Shown here in pieces: positions 35,119-42,711 of a stretch of DNA of 64,000 nt. The first letter of the stretch is position 1; the number at the start of each line of letters is the position of its first letter. The DNA lies in NCBI GenBank assembly GCA_045113315.1, contig JBGUIX010000005.1, forward strand, positions 1 through 64,000, read 5' to 3'. Made by a program: the position numbers and the translations under genes. The notes below the pieces were generated by a model. The model did not search any database and was not told the DNA's origin. It saw only the letters and a list, made by a program, of their open reading frames with translations. Source of the stretch: RUG13091 sp045113315. Lineage in GTDB: Bacteria > Bacillota_I > Bacilli_A > RFN20 > CAG-826.

Positions 35119-36575
35119 TGTCATATTTAGATTTAAATATTTATGAAATCCATCAAGCCTTATTGGATGGTAAAGTTACACCTTTAGAACTTGCTAAAGA
35201 AGCCTTATCTAGAGCGAAAGCGGATACTAATAATTCTTTTGAATATATTTCGGAAAAAGAAGCTTTAGAAGCTGTCGAAGCTTTAAAGAATAAAGATAAG
35301 AATAATTTAATGTGGGGAATTCCTTTTGTTATCAAAGATAATTACTCCACAAAAGATATTCCCACAACTGCATCAAGCAATATTTTAAATGGCTACACTC
35401 CAGTATTTTCTAGTGAAGTTTATATCCGTTTAATTAACGCTGGTGGAATACCAATTGGTAAAACCACTTTAGATGAATTAGCAATGGGCGGTTCAGGTAT
35501 GACTGGACATAAAGGATTTACCTATAACCCATATGACCCATCCCATAAACATATGGTTGGTGGTTCTTCTTGTGGTAGCGCTGCTGCCACATGTAGCAAT
35601 ATCGCTCCATTAGGTATTGGTAGTGATACCGGTGATAGTGTCAGAAAACCAGCTAGCCATGCTGGATTAGTTGGCTTTAAACCAACCTGGGGAAGAATTT
35701 CTCGATTCGGTTTATTTCCATTTGCCACCTCATTAGACCATGTGGCTTATTTCACAAGAAGCGTGGAAGATAGCGCAATTACTTTAGGTCTTTTAGCGGG
35801 TAGAGATGATAAGGATATGACTAGTTCATTTAAACCTGTTGAAAACTATTTTAAGAACCTAAAACCCTGCATTTCAGGAGTAAAAGTCGCAATTATTAAA
35901 GAAATTTTAGATTCAATTTCTGATCAATATATTAAAGAAACTTATTTAAAAACTGTTGATGAACTTAAAGCTAAAGGGGCGATCATTAACTATGTCTCTA
36001 TGGATATTAGATTATGTAAAGCGATCTTCCCAACTTATTTCATCATCTCTTGCGCGGAAGCCACAAGCAACAACGCTAATTTAGATGGCATTAAATTTGG
36101 TCCTCGCTATGAAGGCAGTGACTATCAAGAAGTAATGACTAAAGCTAGAACTAATGGTTTCTCGGAATTAATTAGAAGAAGATTTATTCTTGGTTCCTAT
36201 TCATTATTAAGCGAAAACCAAAAAGATGTATTTTTAAGAGCTCAAAAATGTCGTCGACTGATCGTTAATAGAGTTAATGAAATCTTAAAAGATAATGATG
36301 TTATCTATTTACCTGCCGCGCCAACAACTGCGCCATTATTTAATGCTTCAGCAGATAAATTATCTGATGAATATTTAATTGCGGATAACTATTTAGCGAT
36401 TGGTAACTTTGCGGGCTTACCTTCATTAACATTACCTTTAGGTAAAAAAGAAGGTTTACCATTTGGTGGTAATGTTACCGGTCGTGCTTTTGATGAACAA
36501 ATGGTTCTGAATTTTTCTTTAGGTTTACAAGAGATTACAGGACTAAAAAATCTATCAAGTAAGGAGGGCAAATAA
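35118..36575 (+). CDS. gatA: Aspartyl/glutamyl-tRNA amidotransferase subunit A
   Basis: GatA is the amidase that releases ammonia from glutamine. The Ser-cisSer-Lys triad is present: K73 in VIKDN, Ser in GGSSCGSA (about 150), and the nucleophile S174 in SDTGDSVRKPA. The residue just before the nucleophile is Asp (GAT at 35635-35637 region) in place of the usual Gly of TGGS. The length of 485 residues is normal. It is coupled to gatC and gatB (gap of one base). Confidence 0.95.
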   Translation: MSYLDLNIYEIHQALLDGKVTPLELAKEALSRAKADTNNSFEYISEKEALEAVEALKNKDKNNLMWGIPFVIKDNYSTKDIPTTASSNILNGYTPVFSSEVYIRLINAGGIPIGKTTLDELAMGGSGMTGHKGFTYNPYDPSHKHMVGGSSCGSAAATCSNIAPLGIGSDTGDSVRKPASHAGLVGFKPTWGRISRFGLFPFATSLDHVAYFTRSVEDSAITLGLLAGRDDKDMTSSFKPVENYFKNLKPCISGVKVAIIKEILDSISDQYIKETYLKTVDELKAKGAIINYVSMDIRLCKAIFPTYFIISCAEATSNNANLDGIKFGPRYEGSDYQEVMTKARTNGFSELIRRRFILGSYSLLSENQKDVFLRAQKCRRLIVNRVNEILKDNDVIYLPAAPTTAPLFNASADKLSDEYLIADNYLAIGNFAGLPSLTLPLGKKEGLPFGGNVTGRAFDEQMVLNFSLGLQEITGLKNLSSKEGK

Positions 36576-36576
36576 T

Positions 36577-38001
36577 ATGAATTTTGAAGCTGTTATTGGT
36601 TTAGAAATCCATGTTGAGATGAAAACAAAAAGCAAAATGTTTTCTACCTCTCCTGTAACTTTTGGTGATGAACCAAATACAAATATTGCTCCTTTAGATA
36701 TGGCTTTTCCTGGCACGATGCCTGTGGTCAATAAACAAGCTGTTATTAATGCGATTAGAGTGTGTCATGCTTTGCATATGAGCATTGATGATGAACTTTG
36801 GTTTGATCGTAAGAATTATTTCTATAGTGATTTACCAAAAGGATATCAAATTACTCAGCAAAGAAGACCAATCGGTAAAGAAGGATATTTAGAAATTGAA
36901 ACCTCTTCCGGAAAGAAAAGAATCAATATTGAAAGACTTCATATGGAAGAAGATACATGTAAACAACTTCACTCCTGGGATTGTACTTTATTAGACTATA
37001 ACCGTGCTGGTATTCCACTGGTGGAAATTGTTTCTAAACCAGAGATGAAAACTGGTGAAGAAGCCATGAAATATGTCGAAAAGATTCGTTCTATTGTTTC
37101 TTTCTTAGAAGTCAGTGATGGAAAGATGGAAGAAGGTTCACTTAGATGTGACGTCAATATTTCTATTATGCCAGTAGGTAGCAAAGTTTTTGGTACAAAA
37201 GTGGAAATTAAAAACTTAAACACTTTAGTGAATATTCAAAAAGCGATTGATTTCGAAATCAAACGTCAAGAAGCTGTCTTACTTTCTGGTGGAGTGGTGC
37301 AACAGGAAACTAGAAGATTTGATGAAGCAAAAAAAGAAACTGTTTTGATGCGTGTTAAAACCGACGCAGTTGATTATAAATATTTCACTGAACCAAATAT
37401 CGCTCCAATTAAACTTTCTAAAGAATTTATTGAAGATGCAATTTCTTCTTCTCCAGAATTAGCGGAAGCGAAACTAGAAAGATATAAATCATTATCATTA
37501 AATGATTATGATTCAAATCTATTGATATCTAATAAAGATAACTGTGAATATTTCGATGCAGTAATTGCTAATGGTGCAAATGCGAAATTAGCTGCTAACT
37601 GGGTCTTAGTAGATATTCAAGCTATATTGAATAAAGAAGATATATCGATTAAACAGTTTAAAGTTAGTCCAAAACATTTAGCGGACTTAATTAAATTAAT
37701 CGAAAAAGGAACTGTTAGTAATAAACAAGCTCGTGAGATTTTTGCAAAGATGCAAGAAAATGACGCTGATCCTAATGAACTAGTAAAAGCGATGGGTACC
37801 ACACTTATTAGCGATGAAAGTGAAATCTTAGTGATTGTCAAACAAGTTTTGGATAACAATCCTCAATCTATTATCGATTACAAAAACGGTAAAGATAGAG
37901 CGGTTGGCTTCTTAGTGGGTCAAGTGATGAAACTAACCCAAGGAAAAGCCAATCCTGCTTTAACAAATAAATTAATTGTCCAAGAGCTTAAGGAGAGATA
38001 A
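36577..38001 (+). CDS. gatB: Aspartyl/glutamyl-tRNA amidotransferase subunit B
   Basis: GatB binds the misacylated tRNA and carries out the kinase step that activates it. The 474-residue protein opens with EAVIGLEIHVEMKTKSKMF, contains FYSDLPKGYQITQ and HMEEDTCK, and ends in the YqeY-like tail domain. AGGAGGG at the end of gatA provides its ribosome site. Since asnS is present, the complex probably serves Gln-tRNA formation. Confidence 0.95.
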   Translation: MNFEAVIGLEIHVEMKTKSKMFSTSPVTFGDEPNTNIAPLDMAFPGTMPVVNKQAVINAIRVCHALHMSIDDELWFDRKNYFYSDLPKGYQITQQRRPIGKEGYLEIETSSGKKRINIERLHMEEDTCKQLHSWDCTLLDYNRAGIPLVEIVSKPEMKTGEEAMKYVEKIRSIVSFLEVSDGKMEEGSLRCDVNISIMPVGSKVFGTKVEIKNLNTLVNIQKAIDFEIKRQEAVLLSGGVVQQETRRFDEAKKETVLMRVKTDAVDYKYFTEPNIAPIKLSKEFIEDAISSSPELAEAKLERYKSLSLNDYDSNLLISNKDNCEYFDAVIANGANAKLAANWVLVDIQAILNKEDISIKQFKVSPKHLADLIKLIEKGTVSNKQAREIFAKMQENDADPNELVKAMGTTLISDESEILVIVKQVLDNNPQSIIDYKNGKDRAVGFLVGQVMKLTQGKANPALTNKLIVQELKER

Positions 38002-38002
38002 A

Positions 38003-39019
38003 ATGGCGATTTTAGTGACAGGCGGAACCGGCTACATTGGTTCACACACTGTGGTCAATTTATTAGACCGTGGCTATGACGTAGTAATCGTTGATAATTA
38101 CTGCAACAGCAAACCTGAAGTTTTAGAAAGGATTTATAAAATTACTGGTAAAAGGCCAAGATTTTACGAACTTTCCGTGCAAGATGAACCAAAATTAAGG
38201 GAAGTCTTTGAAAAGGAAAAGATTACTGATGTTATTCATTTTGCGGGCTTAAAAAGTGTTGCGGAAAGTGTCCAAAAACCAGAACTATATGTTTCTAATA
38301 ATGTTGGAAGTTCCAAAGTCTTATTAAAGCTCATGAAGGAATATAAAGTTCATAACATTGTCTTCTCTTCATCTGCTACTGTATACGGTGTTCCAGACCA
38401 CGTTCCACTTAAAGAAGATGATAAAGTGGGTGGATGCACAAACCCATATGGACAAACGAAATTAGATATCGAATATATCTTAAAGGATTATGCGAAAGAA
38501 AATCCTGATGCGAATATCGCCATCTTAAGATATTTCAATCCTATTGGCGCTCACCCAAGCGGATTTATCGGTGAAGATCCTAATGGTATCCCAAATAACT
38601 TAATGCCATATATCACTCAAGTTGCTGTTGGTAAAAGAGATCACTTAAATGTATATGGTAATGACTATAAAACCATTGATGGCACAGGTGTTAGAGACTA
38701 TATCCATGTTGTGGATTTAGCTTATGGTCACTTATGCGCTTTAAGAAAGCTAGAAGAAAAACCAGGATTAGTTATCTATAATTTAGGTACTGGTAGAGGC
38801 ACAAGCGTATTAGAACTCGTTCACGCTTTTGAAAAAGTTAATAATATTAAAATTCCTTATGTCATCTGTCCAAGAAGACCTGGCGATGTTGATGAAAACT
38901 ACGCTAATGCTGAAAAAGCTTATCGAGAAATGAAATTTAAAACATCGTTAACAATTGAAGATGCATGCCGCGATTCATGGAATTGGCAAAAGAATAATCC
39001 AAATGGATACGATAAATAA
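38003..39019 (+). CDS. galE: UDP-glucose 4-epimerase
   Basis: GalE interconverts UDP-glucose and UDP-galactose (or the N-acetyl forms). The NAD-binding GGTGYIGSH is at residues 6-14, and the catalytic YxxxK is YGQTK near 150, with SSSATVYG before it. The ATG at 38003, which follows AAGGAGAG by nine bases, gives the conserved MAILVTGG start; an upstream in-frame start at 37976 lies inside gatB and is unlikely. The gene probably supplies sugar donors for the polysaccharide locus. Confidence 0.95.
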   Translation: MAILVTGGTGYIGSHTVVNLLDRGYDVVIVDNYCNSKPEVLERIYKITGKRPRFYELSVQDEPKLREVFEKEKITDVIHFAGLKSVAESVQKPELYVSNNVGSSKVLLKLMKEYKVHNIVFSSSATVYGVPDHVPLKEDDKVGGCTNPYGQTKLDIEYILKDYAKENPDANIAILRYFNPIGAHPSGFIGEDPNGIPNNLMPYITQVAVGKRDHLNVYGNDYKTIDGTGVRDYIHVVDLAYGHLCALRKLEEKPGLVIYNLGTGRGTSVLELVHAFEKVNNIKIPYVICPRRPGDVDENYANAEKAYREMKFKTSLTIEDACRDSWNWQKNNPNGYDK

Positions 39020-39033
39020 TAGGAGAAAAGATT

Positions 39034-39957
39034 ATGAGTGAAGCAAAAAAACTTAAAGTCATTTCTAGAAATGGCGATGAATTATTTGGTCTCTGCTGGT
39101 TAGAGAAAACATTTGAGGCTAATGTCGTTATTATGGAAGGTATGGAAGAGCATACTTCCCGTTATGATGCCTTCGCTAAATATTTAAATAAAGAAGGATT
39201 TAATGTTTATGCGATTGATGCTTTTGGACAAGGCGAAAATGTTAAACCAGATATGAGCAATGTTGGTATTTGGCCAACAAATGGTTTCGCTAGACAAGTT
39301 AAAGCGGTTGATACCTTAGTTACTGAATTACAAAAGAGCACGAAAAAACCTGTCTTTATCTTCTCCCATTCTATGGGTTCATTCATGTGCCAAGACTACA
39401 TTGAAAGATATGCTGATCACTGCGATAGAGTTGTCTTATGTGGTAGTGGTGCGAAAAACCCTGCTGTCCCCGCCGGTTATTTATTAGCTAAGATGATTGT
39501 TAATAAGAAAAATAGAGATGAAAAAGCAGGCTTATTAAACAAACTAATGTTTGGCAATTTCAATAAGAAAATTGTTAATCCAAGAACAGCATTTGATTGG
39601 CTATCTGTTAATAAAGAAAATGTCGATAAATATATTGCGGATCCACTATGTGGATTTGGTCCAAGAAATGGTTTCTGTTTAGAATTTGTAAAAGGCATGA
39701 ATCAGATTCATAAAGCTAAGAACTTGGAGAAATTAAATCCTAACACCAATATCTTTATTATCTCTGGTAGTGATGACCCAGTTACCGGTTATGGTACTTC
39801 CGTTAAGAAATTAACTGAGATGTATCATAAATATGGTTTAAACAATGTTCAAAGCAAAATTTATCAAGGCCTAAGACACGAAATCTTAAACGAAGATCGT
39901 AAAGAAGAAGTATATAAAGATATCGTTTTATTCTTTAAACAAGGACTAACAAAATAG
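39034..39957 (+). CDS. Alpha/beta hydrolase, monoacylglycerol lipase/lysophospholipase-like
   Basis: The 307-residue protein has no signal peptide. The nucleophile is Ser113 in FSHSMGS, the family G-E-H segment is MEGMEEHTSRYD near 34-44, and the acid and histidine are in SGSDDPV and LRHEIL. These match the PldB/monoacylglycerol lipase group (hydrolase_4). It follows galE by 14 bases behind an AGGAGA ribosome site and precedes tRNA-Arg by 10 bases. Confidence 0.87.
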   Translation: MSEAKKLKVISRNGDELFGLCWLEKTFEANVVIMEGMEEHTSRYDAFAKYLNKEGFNVYAIDAFGQGENVKPDMSNVGIWPTNGFARQVKAVDTLVTELQKSTKKPVFIFSHSMGSFMCQDYIERYADHCDRVVLCGSGAKNPAVPAGYLLAKMIVNKKNRDEKAGLLNKLMFGNFNKKIVNPRTAFDWLSVNKENVDKYIADPLCGFGPRNGFCLEFVKGMNQIHKAKNLEKLNPNTNIFIISGSDDPVTGYGTSVKKLTEMYHKYGLNNVQSKIYQGLRHEILNEDRKEEVYKDIVLFFKQGLTK

Positions 39958-39967
39958 TTAGTTAAAC

Positions 39968-40044
39968 GCGCCCGTAACTCAGCTGGATAGAGTACCTTCC
40001 TCCTAAGAAGGGAGTCGGACGTTCGAATCGCCTCGGGCGCGCCA
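39968..40044 (+). tRNA. tRNA-Arg (anticodon CCT)
   Basis: The acceptor stem GCGCCCG pairs with CGGGCGC, and G-CCA is encoded. The anticodon stem CCTTC/GAAGG carries the loop CTCCTAA, giving anticodon CCT for AGG codons. The T stem has one A-C mismatch. It begins 10 bases after the hydrolase gene and may be cut from the same transcript. Confidence 0.95.
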
Positions 40045-40058
40045 GTCTTTGATTATTC

Positions 40059-40080
40059 AGGGCCGAGTTCGGTCCTATTT
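40059..40080 (+). terminator. Probable terminator after tRNA-Arg
   Basis: AGGGCCG pairs with CGGTCCT (40059-40065 with 40070-40076) around AGTT, followed only by ATTTAAAAA. The stem is strong but the T-tract is weak. Confidence 0.5.
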
Positions 40081-40127
40081 AAAAATCTAAAAATACAGCA
40101 AAATTAGTAAAAATAGAGGACTTTTGC

Positions 40128-40562
40128 ATGGAAAATCTCAAATTTTATGGTCATGATGTCAAAAATATTAAGCCAATTAATGACGCTTATTCTTTTGTTA
40201 TTAGTCCTCAACATTTATATGAATTAATGACTGAAGTTTGGGATAGATTTAGCTGCGCTCCTAGATACAGAAATGAGTGGAGTAAAGAGAACATGACATT
40301 AGGCCAATGTTCTATTACTGCATTTTTAGTACAAGATATTTTCGGTGGAGAAGTTAGAGGTGTTAAACTTCCTGACGGTGGCTATCATTGTTTTAATGTT
40401 GTTGATGGGCAGAAGTTTGATCTAACAAGTGAACAATTTGGTGATGCTGAATTAGATTATGAAAATTGTCCAGAACAAAAACGCGTTGAACATTTTGCTA
40501 GCCAAGAAAAATTTGAAAGATATCTCTATATTCGTAATCGTTTGTTCAAATTAAATAAATAG
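40128..40562 (+). CDS. YunG-like protein (papain-fold-like)
   Basis: The 144-residue protein matches the YunG type by LGQCSITAFLVQDIFGGEV (Cys61), GGYHCFNVVDG (His87) and FDLTSEQFG (Asp98). The ordered Cys-His-Asp set resembles a papain/transglutaminase-like triad; activity is not known for the family. AGAGGA lies nine bases before the ATG. It stands alone between two tRNA genes. Confidence 0.8.
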   Translation: MENLKFYGHDVKNIKPINDAYSFVISPQHLYELMTEVWDRFSCAPRYRNEWSKENMTLGQCSITAFLVQDIFGGEVRGVKLPDGGYHCFNVVDGQKFDLTSEQFGDAELDYENCPEQKRVEHFASQEKFERYLYIRNRLFKLNK

Positions 40563-40604
40563 TTGAAATATAATCCATATTTCTTTTATAATCATTAGCG
40601 TTAT

Positions 40605-40680
40605 GGGTCTGTAGCTCACCTGGGAGAGCGCCTCCATGGCATGGAGGAGGTAGAGGGTTCGATCCCCTTCAGATCCACCA
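40605..40680 (+). tRNA. tRNA-Ala (anticodon GGC)
   Basis: The acceptor stem GGGTCTG pairs with CAGATCC, including the G3-U70 alanine identity pair, and the CCA end is encoded. The anticodon stem CCTCC/GGAGG closes the loop ATGGCAT, giving GGC for GCC codons. The gene marks the boundary to the accessory region downstream. Confidence 0.96.
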
Positions 40681-40780
40681 ACTAGAAAAAAATGTTGTAA
40701 TTATCTAAATCTAATTATTCAAACTTATACAACTAAGCTTATTCAATAATTAACACAGATACTTACACACAAAATAAAAT

Positions 40781-40808
40781 AGATCTAACTAACCCTTAGA
40801 TCTTTTTT
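40781..40808 (+). terminator. Terminator downstream of tRNA-Ala
   Basis: AGATCTAA pairs with TTAGATCT around CTAACCC, followed by six T. It probably ends the tRNA-Ala transcript. Confidence 0.75.
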
Positions 40809-41180
40809 ATTACCCACTTACTACTCCCCACACTATATATAAACAAACTAACTAATACTCACTCACTTTTTATATAGACTTACTTACTAACTTACCCCGA
40901 CCGCTTTTAAACATACTCACTCACCTTATATTTATATAAAGCCCCGCCCGCCAAGTAAGCCAGAACTCATTTTAAGCATCCAAACAAGCCCACCAGCAAG
41001 CCTAATATATACAAGCTAGCAAATCATAACTTACTCATATTCCGCGCCACAAAACCCGCTTTGTCCGTAAGCCTCAAAAAAGCTTAAAATAGCCCGCTCG
41101 CAAGTGCTTAGTTGTACGGCATAATTGTGAATGGAGATTTTTAGACAAAACAGGATAACTGACTTTGGCCTAAGACACAT

Positions 41181-41203
41181 ACCCAACTTCGGTTGGGTTT
41201 TTA
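41181..41203 (+). terminator. Strong terminator with TTCG loop
   Basis: ACCCAAC pairs with GTTGGGT around the stable tetraloop TTCG, followed by TTTTATTT. No gene is known directly upstream on the plus strand, so an RNA may end here. Confidence 0.75.
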
Positions 41204-41270
41204 TTTGCCTCCTTATCAAATAATTTTGTGAACCTAAAATCAACAAAATCATATATTGTAGTATATTAAA

Positions 41271-41299
41271 TTGACAAAAAAACCTACACAAAATATACT
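41271..41299 (+). promoter_or_regulatory. Consensus sigma-A promoter of the DUF3990 gene
   Basis: TTGACA (41271-41276), a 17-base spacer and TATACT (41294-41299) form a near-consensus promoter. The expected start of transcription, about seven bases further on, coincides with the ATG at 41306, so the mRNA should be leaderless. Confidence 0.85.
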
Positions 41300-41305
41300 A
41301 TGCAT

Positions 41306-41962
41306 ATGGAAAGAATTATTTATCACGGCAGCGAAATTATAATTAAAGAGCCAGAATATTTAAAAGGTAATATTCATAATGATTATGGATTAGGTTTTTA
41401 TTGTTATTCAAACAAGGAACTTGCTAAGGAATGGGCGGCAAAAAGAACAGGTAGAGGCTACATAAATAGATATCAAATTAGAGATGATAGATTAAAGATA
41501 TTAGATTTAACTAAAGAGCCATATAACAATGTTTTATATTGGGTTGCTCTTTTAATGCATAATCGTGAACTATCGAGTGATATTAGAGACAATTTTCCAA
41601 GGGAACTCAAATATCTTGAAGAAAAATATCTACTTAATATTTTGGATTACGACATTGTTATCGGTTATCGCGCTGATGATAGTTATTTCCGTTTCCCGGA
41701 AGCATTTGTTAGAAGTGAAATTACTCTTGAATCATTAGAGAAGATATTTCATGCCGGCGATTTAGGAAAACAATATGTTTTGATATCTGAACGTGCCTTT
41801 AAATTAGCTCATTTTTTGGACTATGAAGAAGCTTTTGAAGAGAATCGAGTTGATTATTATTCTAGAAAAAGCGGTGCAGATAAAATGTTTACTGATTTAT
41901 TGAATTCTGATCGTTACTCAAAAGGGACTAGATTAAGAGATTTGGTTATCGATTATGAATGA
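41306..41962 (+). CDS. DUF3990 protein, putative ADP-ribosyltransferase-fold toxin
   Basis: The 218-residue product begins with ERIIYHGSEIIIKEPEY and contains GLGFYCYSNKELAKEWA, GYINRYQI and YDIVIGYRADD, the ordered motifs of DUF3990, a family related to ADP-ribosyltransferases and often paired with small regulators. An in-frame ATG at 41300 overlaps the promoter and is probably untranscribed, so 41306 is chosen. There is no Shine-Dalgarno sequence. The stop overlaps the next gene by 8 bases. A toxin role is inferred from family and pairing. Confidence 0.8.
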   Translation: MERIIYHGSEIIIKEPEYLKGNIHNDYGLGFYCYSNKELAKEWAAKRTGRGYINRYQIRDDRLKILDLTKEPYNNVLYWVALLMHNRELSSDIRDNFPRELKYLEEKYLLNILDYDIVIGYRADDSYFRFPEAFVRSEITLESLEKIFHAGDLGKQYVLISERAFKLAHFLDYEEAFEENRVDYYSRKSGADKMFTDLLNSDRYSKGTRLRDLVIDYE

Positions 41963-42551
41963 TATTAGATTCTTAAAAGAGATGTTTGCAAGATTGTTTG
42001 TAATTGCTATTCAAAACAAGATGAATTTGTTTTCTTTCACTAATAATTTGGAAAGAAGTGAATTTATAAATAAGATTGAAAACGGGAAATATGATGATTA
42101 TTTTAACAAACCATTAGCCTCGATTTTTTATGACATCACAGGAATTAATATTAAAGAAGATAATAGTTATGGCGTATATAACGATTCTTATTGGTGCGGC
42201 TATTCTTATTTTGAACTTTATTTAAAAACTAAAAAGCCTTTTTCATACATTTTTTTAAAACTACCATTAGCTAAATTGATTGATGTATATCCGATTTTTC
42301 ATGAAATGGATATTTCCTCTTTGCTCGATTATTTTAACAAACAAGAGAAAGAAAAAACGATTTTGCGCATATTGTGTGAAAGAAATAAAACAACCTTACC
42401 AAAGCTTAGTTTGGAAACAAATATACCCTTAGCAACTTTATCCAAATATAATGCGGACGACTCTAACTTATACAAAGCTTCATTTCAAAACATTATTCGT
42501 ATCGCGAGATACTTTGATTCGCCAATTAATCTTTTCGCATCTTTAATTTAA
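41955..42551 (+). CDS. Putative cognate antitoxin/regulator with C-terminal HTH
   Basis: The 198-residue protein overlaps the DUF3990 gene by 8 bases. The C-terminal ~60 residues (TILRILCERNKTTLPKLSLE, then TNIPLATLSKYN) form a helix-turn-helix-like unit, followed by QNIIRIARYFDSPINLF, a common tail of Cro/C1-type domains. The N-terminal two-thirds is unknown; it starts with a helix resembling DUF3791 partners only loosely. The pairing suggests an antitoxin that also represses the promoter. Confidence 0.7.
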   Translation: MNDIRFLKEMFARLFVIAIQNKMNLFSFTNNLERSEFINKIENGKYDDYFNKPLASIFYDITGINIKEDNSYGVYNDSYWCGYSYFELYLKTKKPFSYIFLKLPLAKLIDVYPIFHEMDISSLLDYFNKQEKEKTILRILCERNKTTLPKLSLETNIPLATLSKYNADDSNLYKASFQNIIRIARYFDSPINLFASLI

Positions 42552-42614
42552 TTTATTTATAAATATCAAATTAGCGAATATATTCTTATATAATCGTTAA
42601 ATAATAGGAAAAAG

Positions 42615-42624
42615 TAAGCGCTTA
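42615..42624. promoter_or_regulatory. cre-like palindrome before the GLUG operon
   Basis: TAAGCGCTTA contains the AAGCGCTT core of catabolite-repression sites bound by CcpA-type regulators. It lies just upstream of the -35 box. The same core appears before the LacI gene. Confidence 0.45.
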
Positions 42625-42634
42625 ATTTTCTTGC

Positions 42635-42663
42635 TTTACATTAACGATAATGTACTCTAATAT
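42635..42663 (+). promoter_or_regulatory. Promoter of the GLUG operon
   Basis: TTTACA (42635-42640), a 17-base spacer and TAATAT (42658-42663) form a good promoter. The LacI-type operator covers the -35 box end and most of the spacer. Transcription should start near 42670, leaving a leader of about 42 nt with an AAGAGG ribosome site. Confidence 0.8.
42638..42653. promoter_or_regulatory. LacI-type operator, site 1
   Basis: ACATTAACGATAATGT is a near-perfect 16-bp palindrome with central CG, as typical of LacI-family operators. It differs by single bases from sites 2 and 3. Confidence 0.8.
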
Positions 42664-42711
42664 TCAATTATAGAACTATTTTTAATCAGTTAAAAAGAGG
42701 TGGTTGAAGAT

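Larger units (their letters stand above)
40681..41270. other. 590-bp non-coding stretch with strand-biased composition
   Basis: No convincing gene is seen. From about 40810 to 41000 the plus strand is poor in G and rich in repeated CTTACT/ACTCAC-like words with C-clusters (CCCGACCGC, GCCCCGCCCGCC), unlike any neighbouring intergenic region. AAGCC words recur at about 40960, 40990 and 41070. Two terminators lie in it. It could be decayed DNA at an integration site or an unrecognised RNA ending at the 41181 terminator. Confidence 0.5.

Noticed and set aside
37976..38002. An extended N terminus for GalE
   Set aside because: The upstream start lies inside gatB, and the conserved family start MAILVTGG follows a good ribosome site at 38003.
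40800..41000. Recurring short words (CTTACT, ACTCAC) that resemble a repeat array
   Set aside because: The words are irregular in length and spacing, with no constant repeat or unique spacers, so this is not a CRISPR array.
41031..41291. An 86-codon open frame on the minus strand upstream of the DUF3990 gene
   Set aside because: It runs through a strong terminator and the DUF3990 promoter, has no ribosome site and shows no family pattern.
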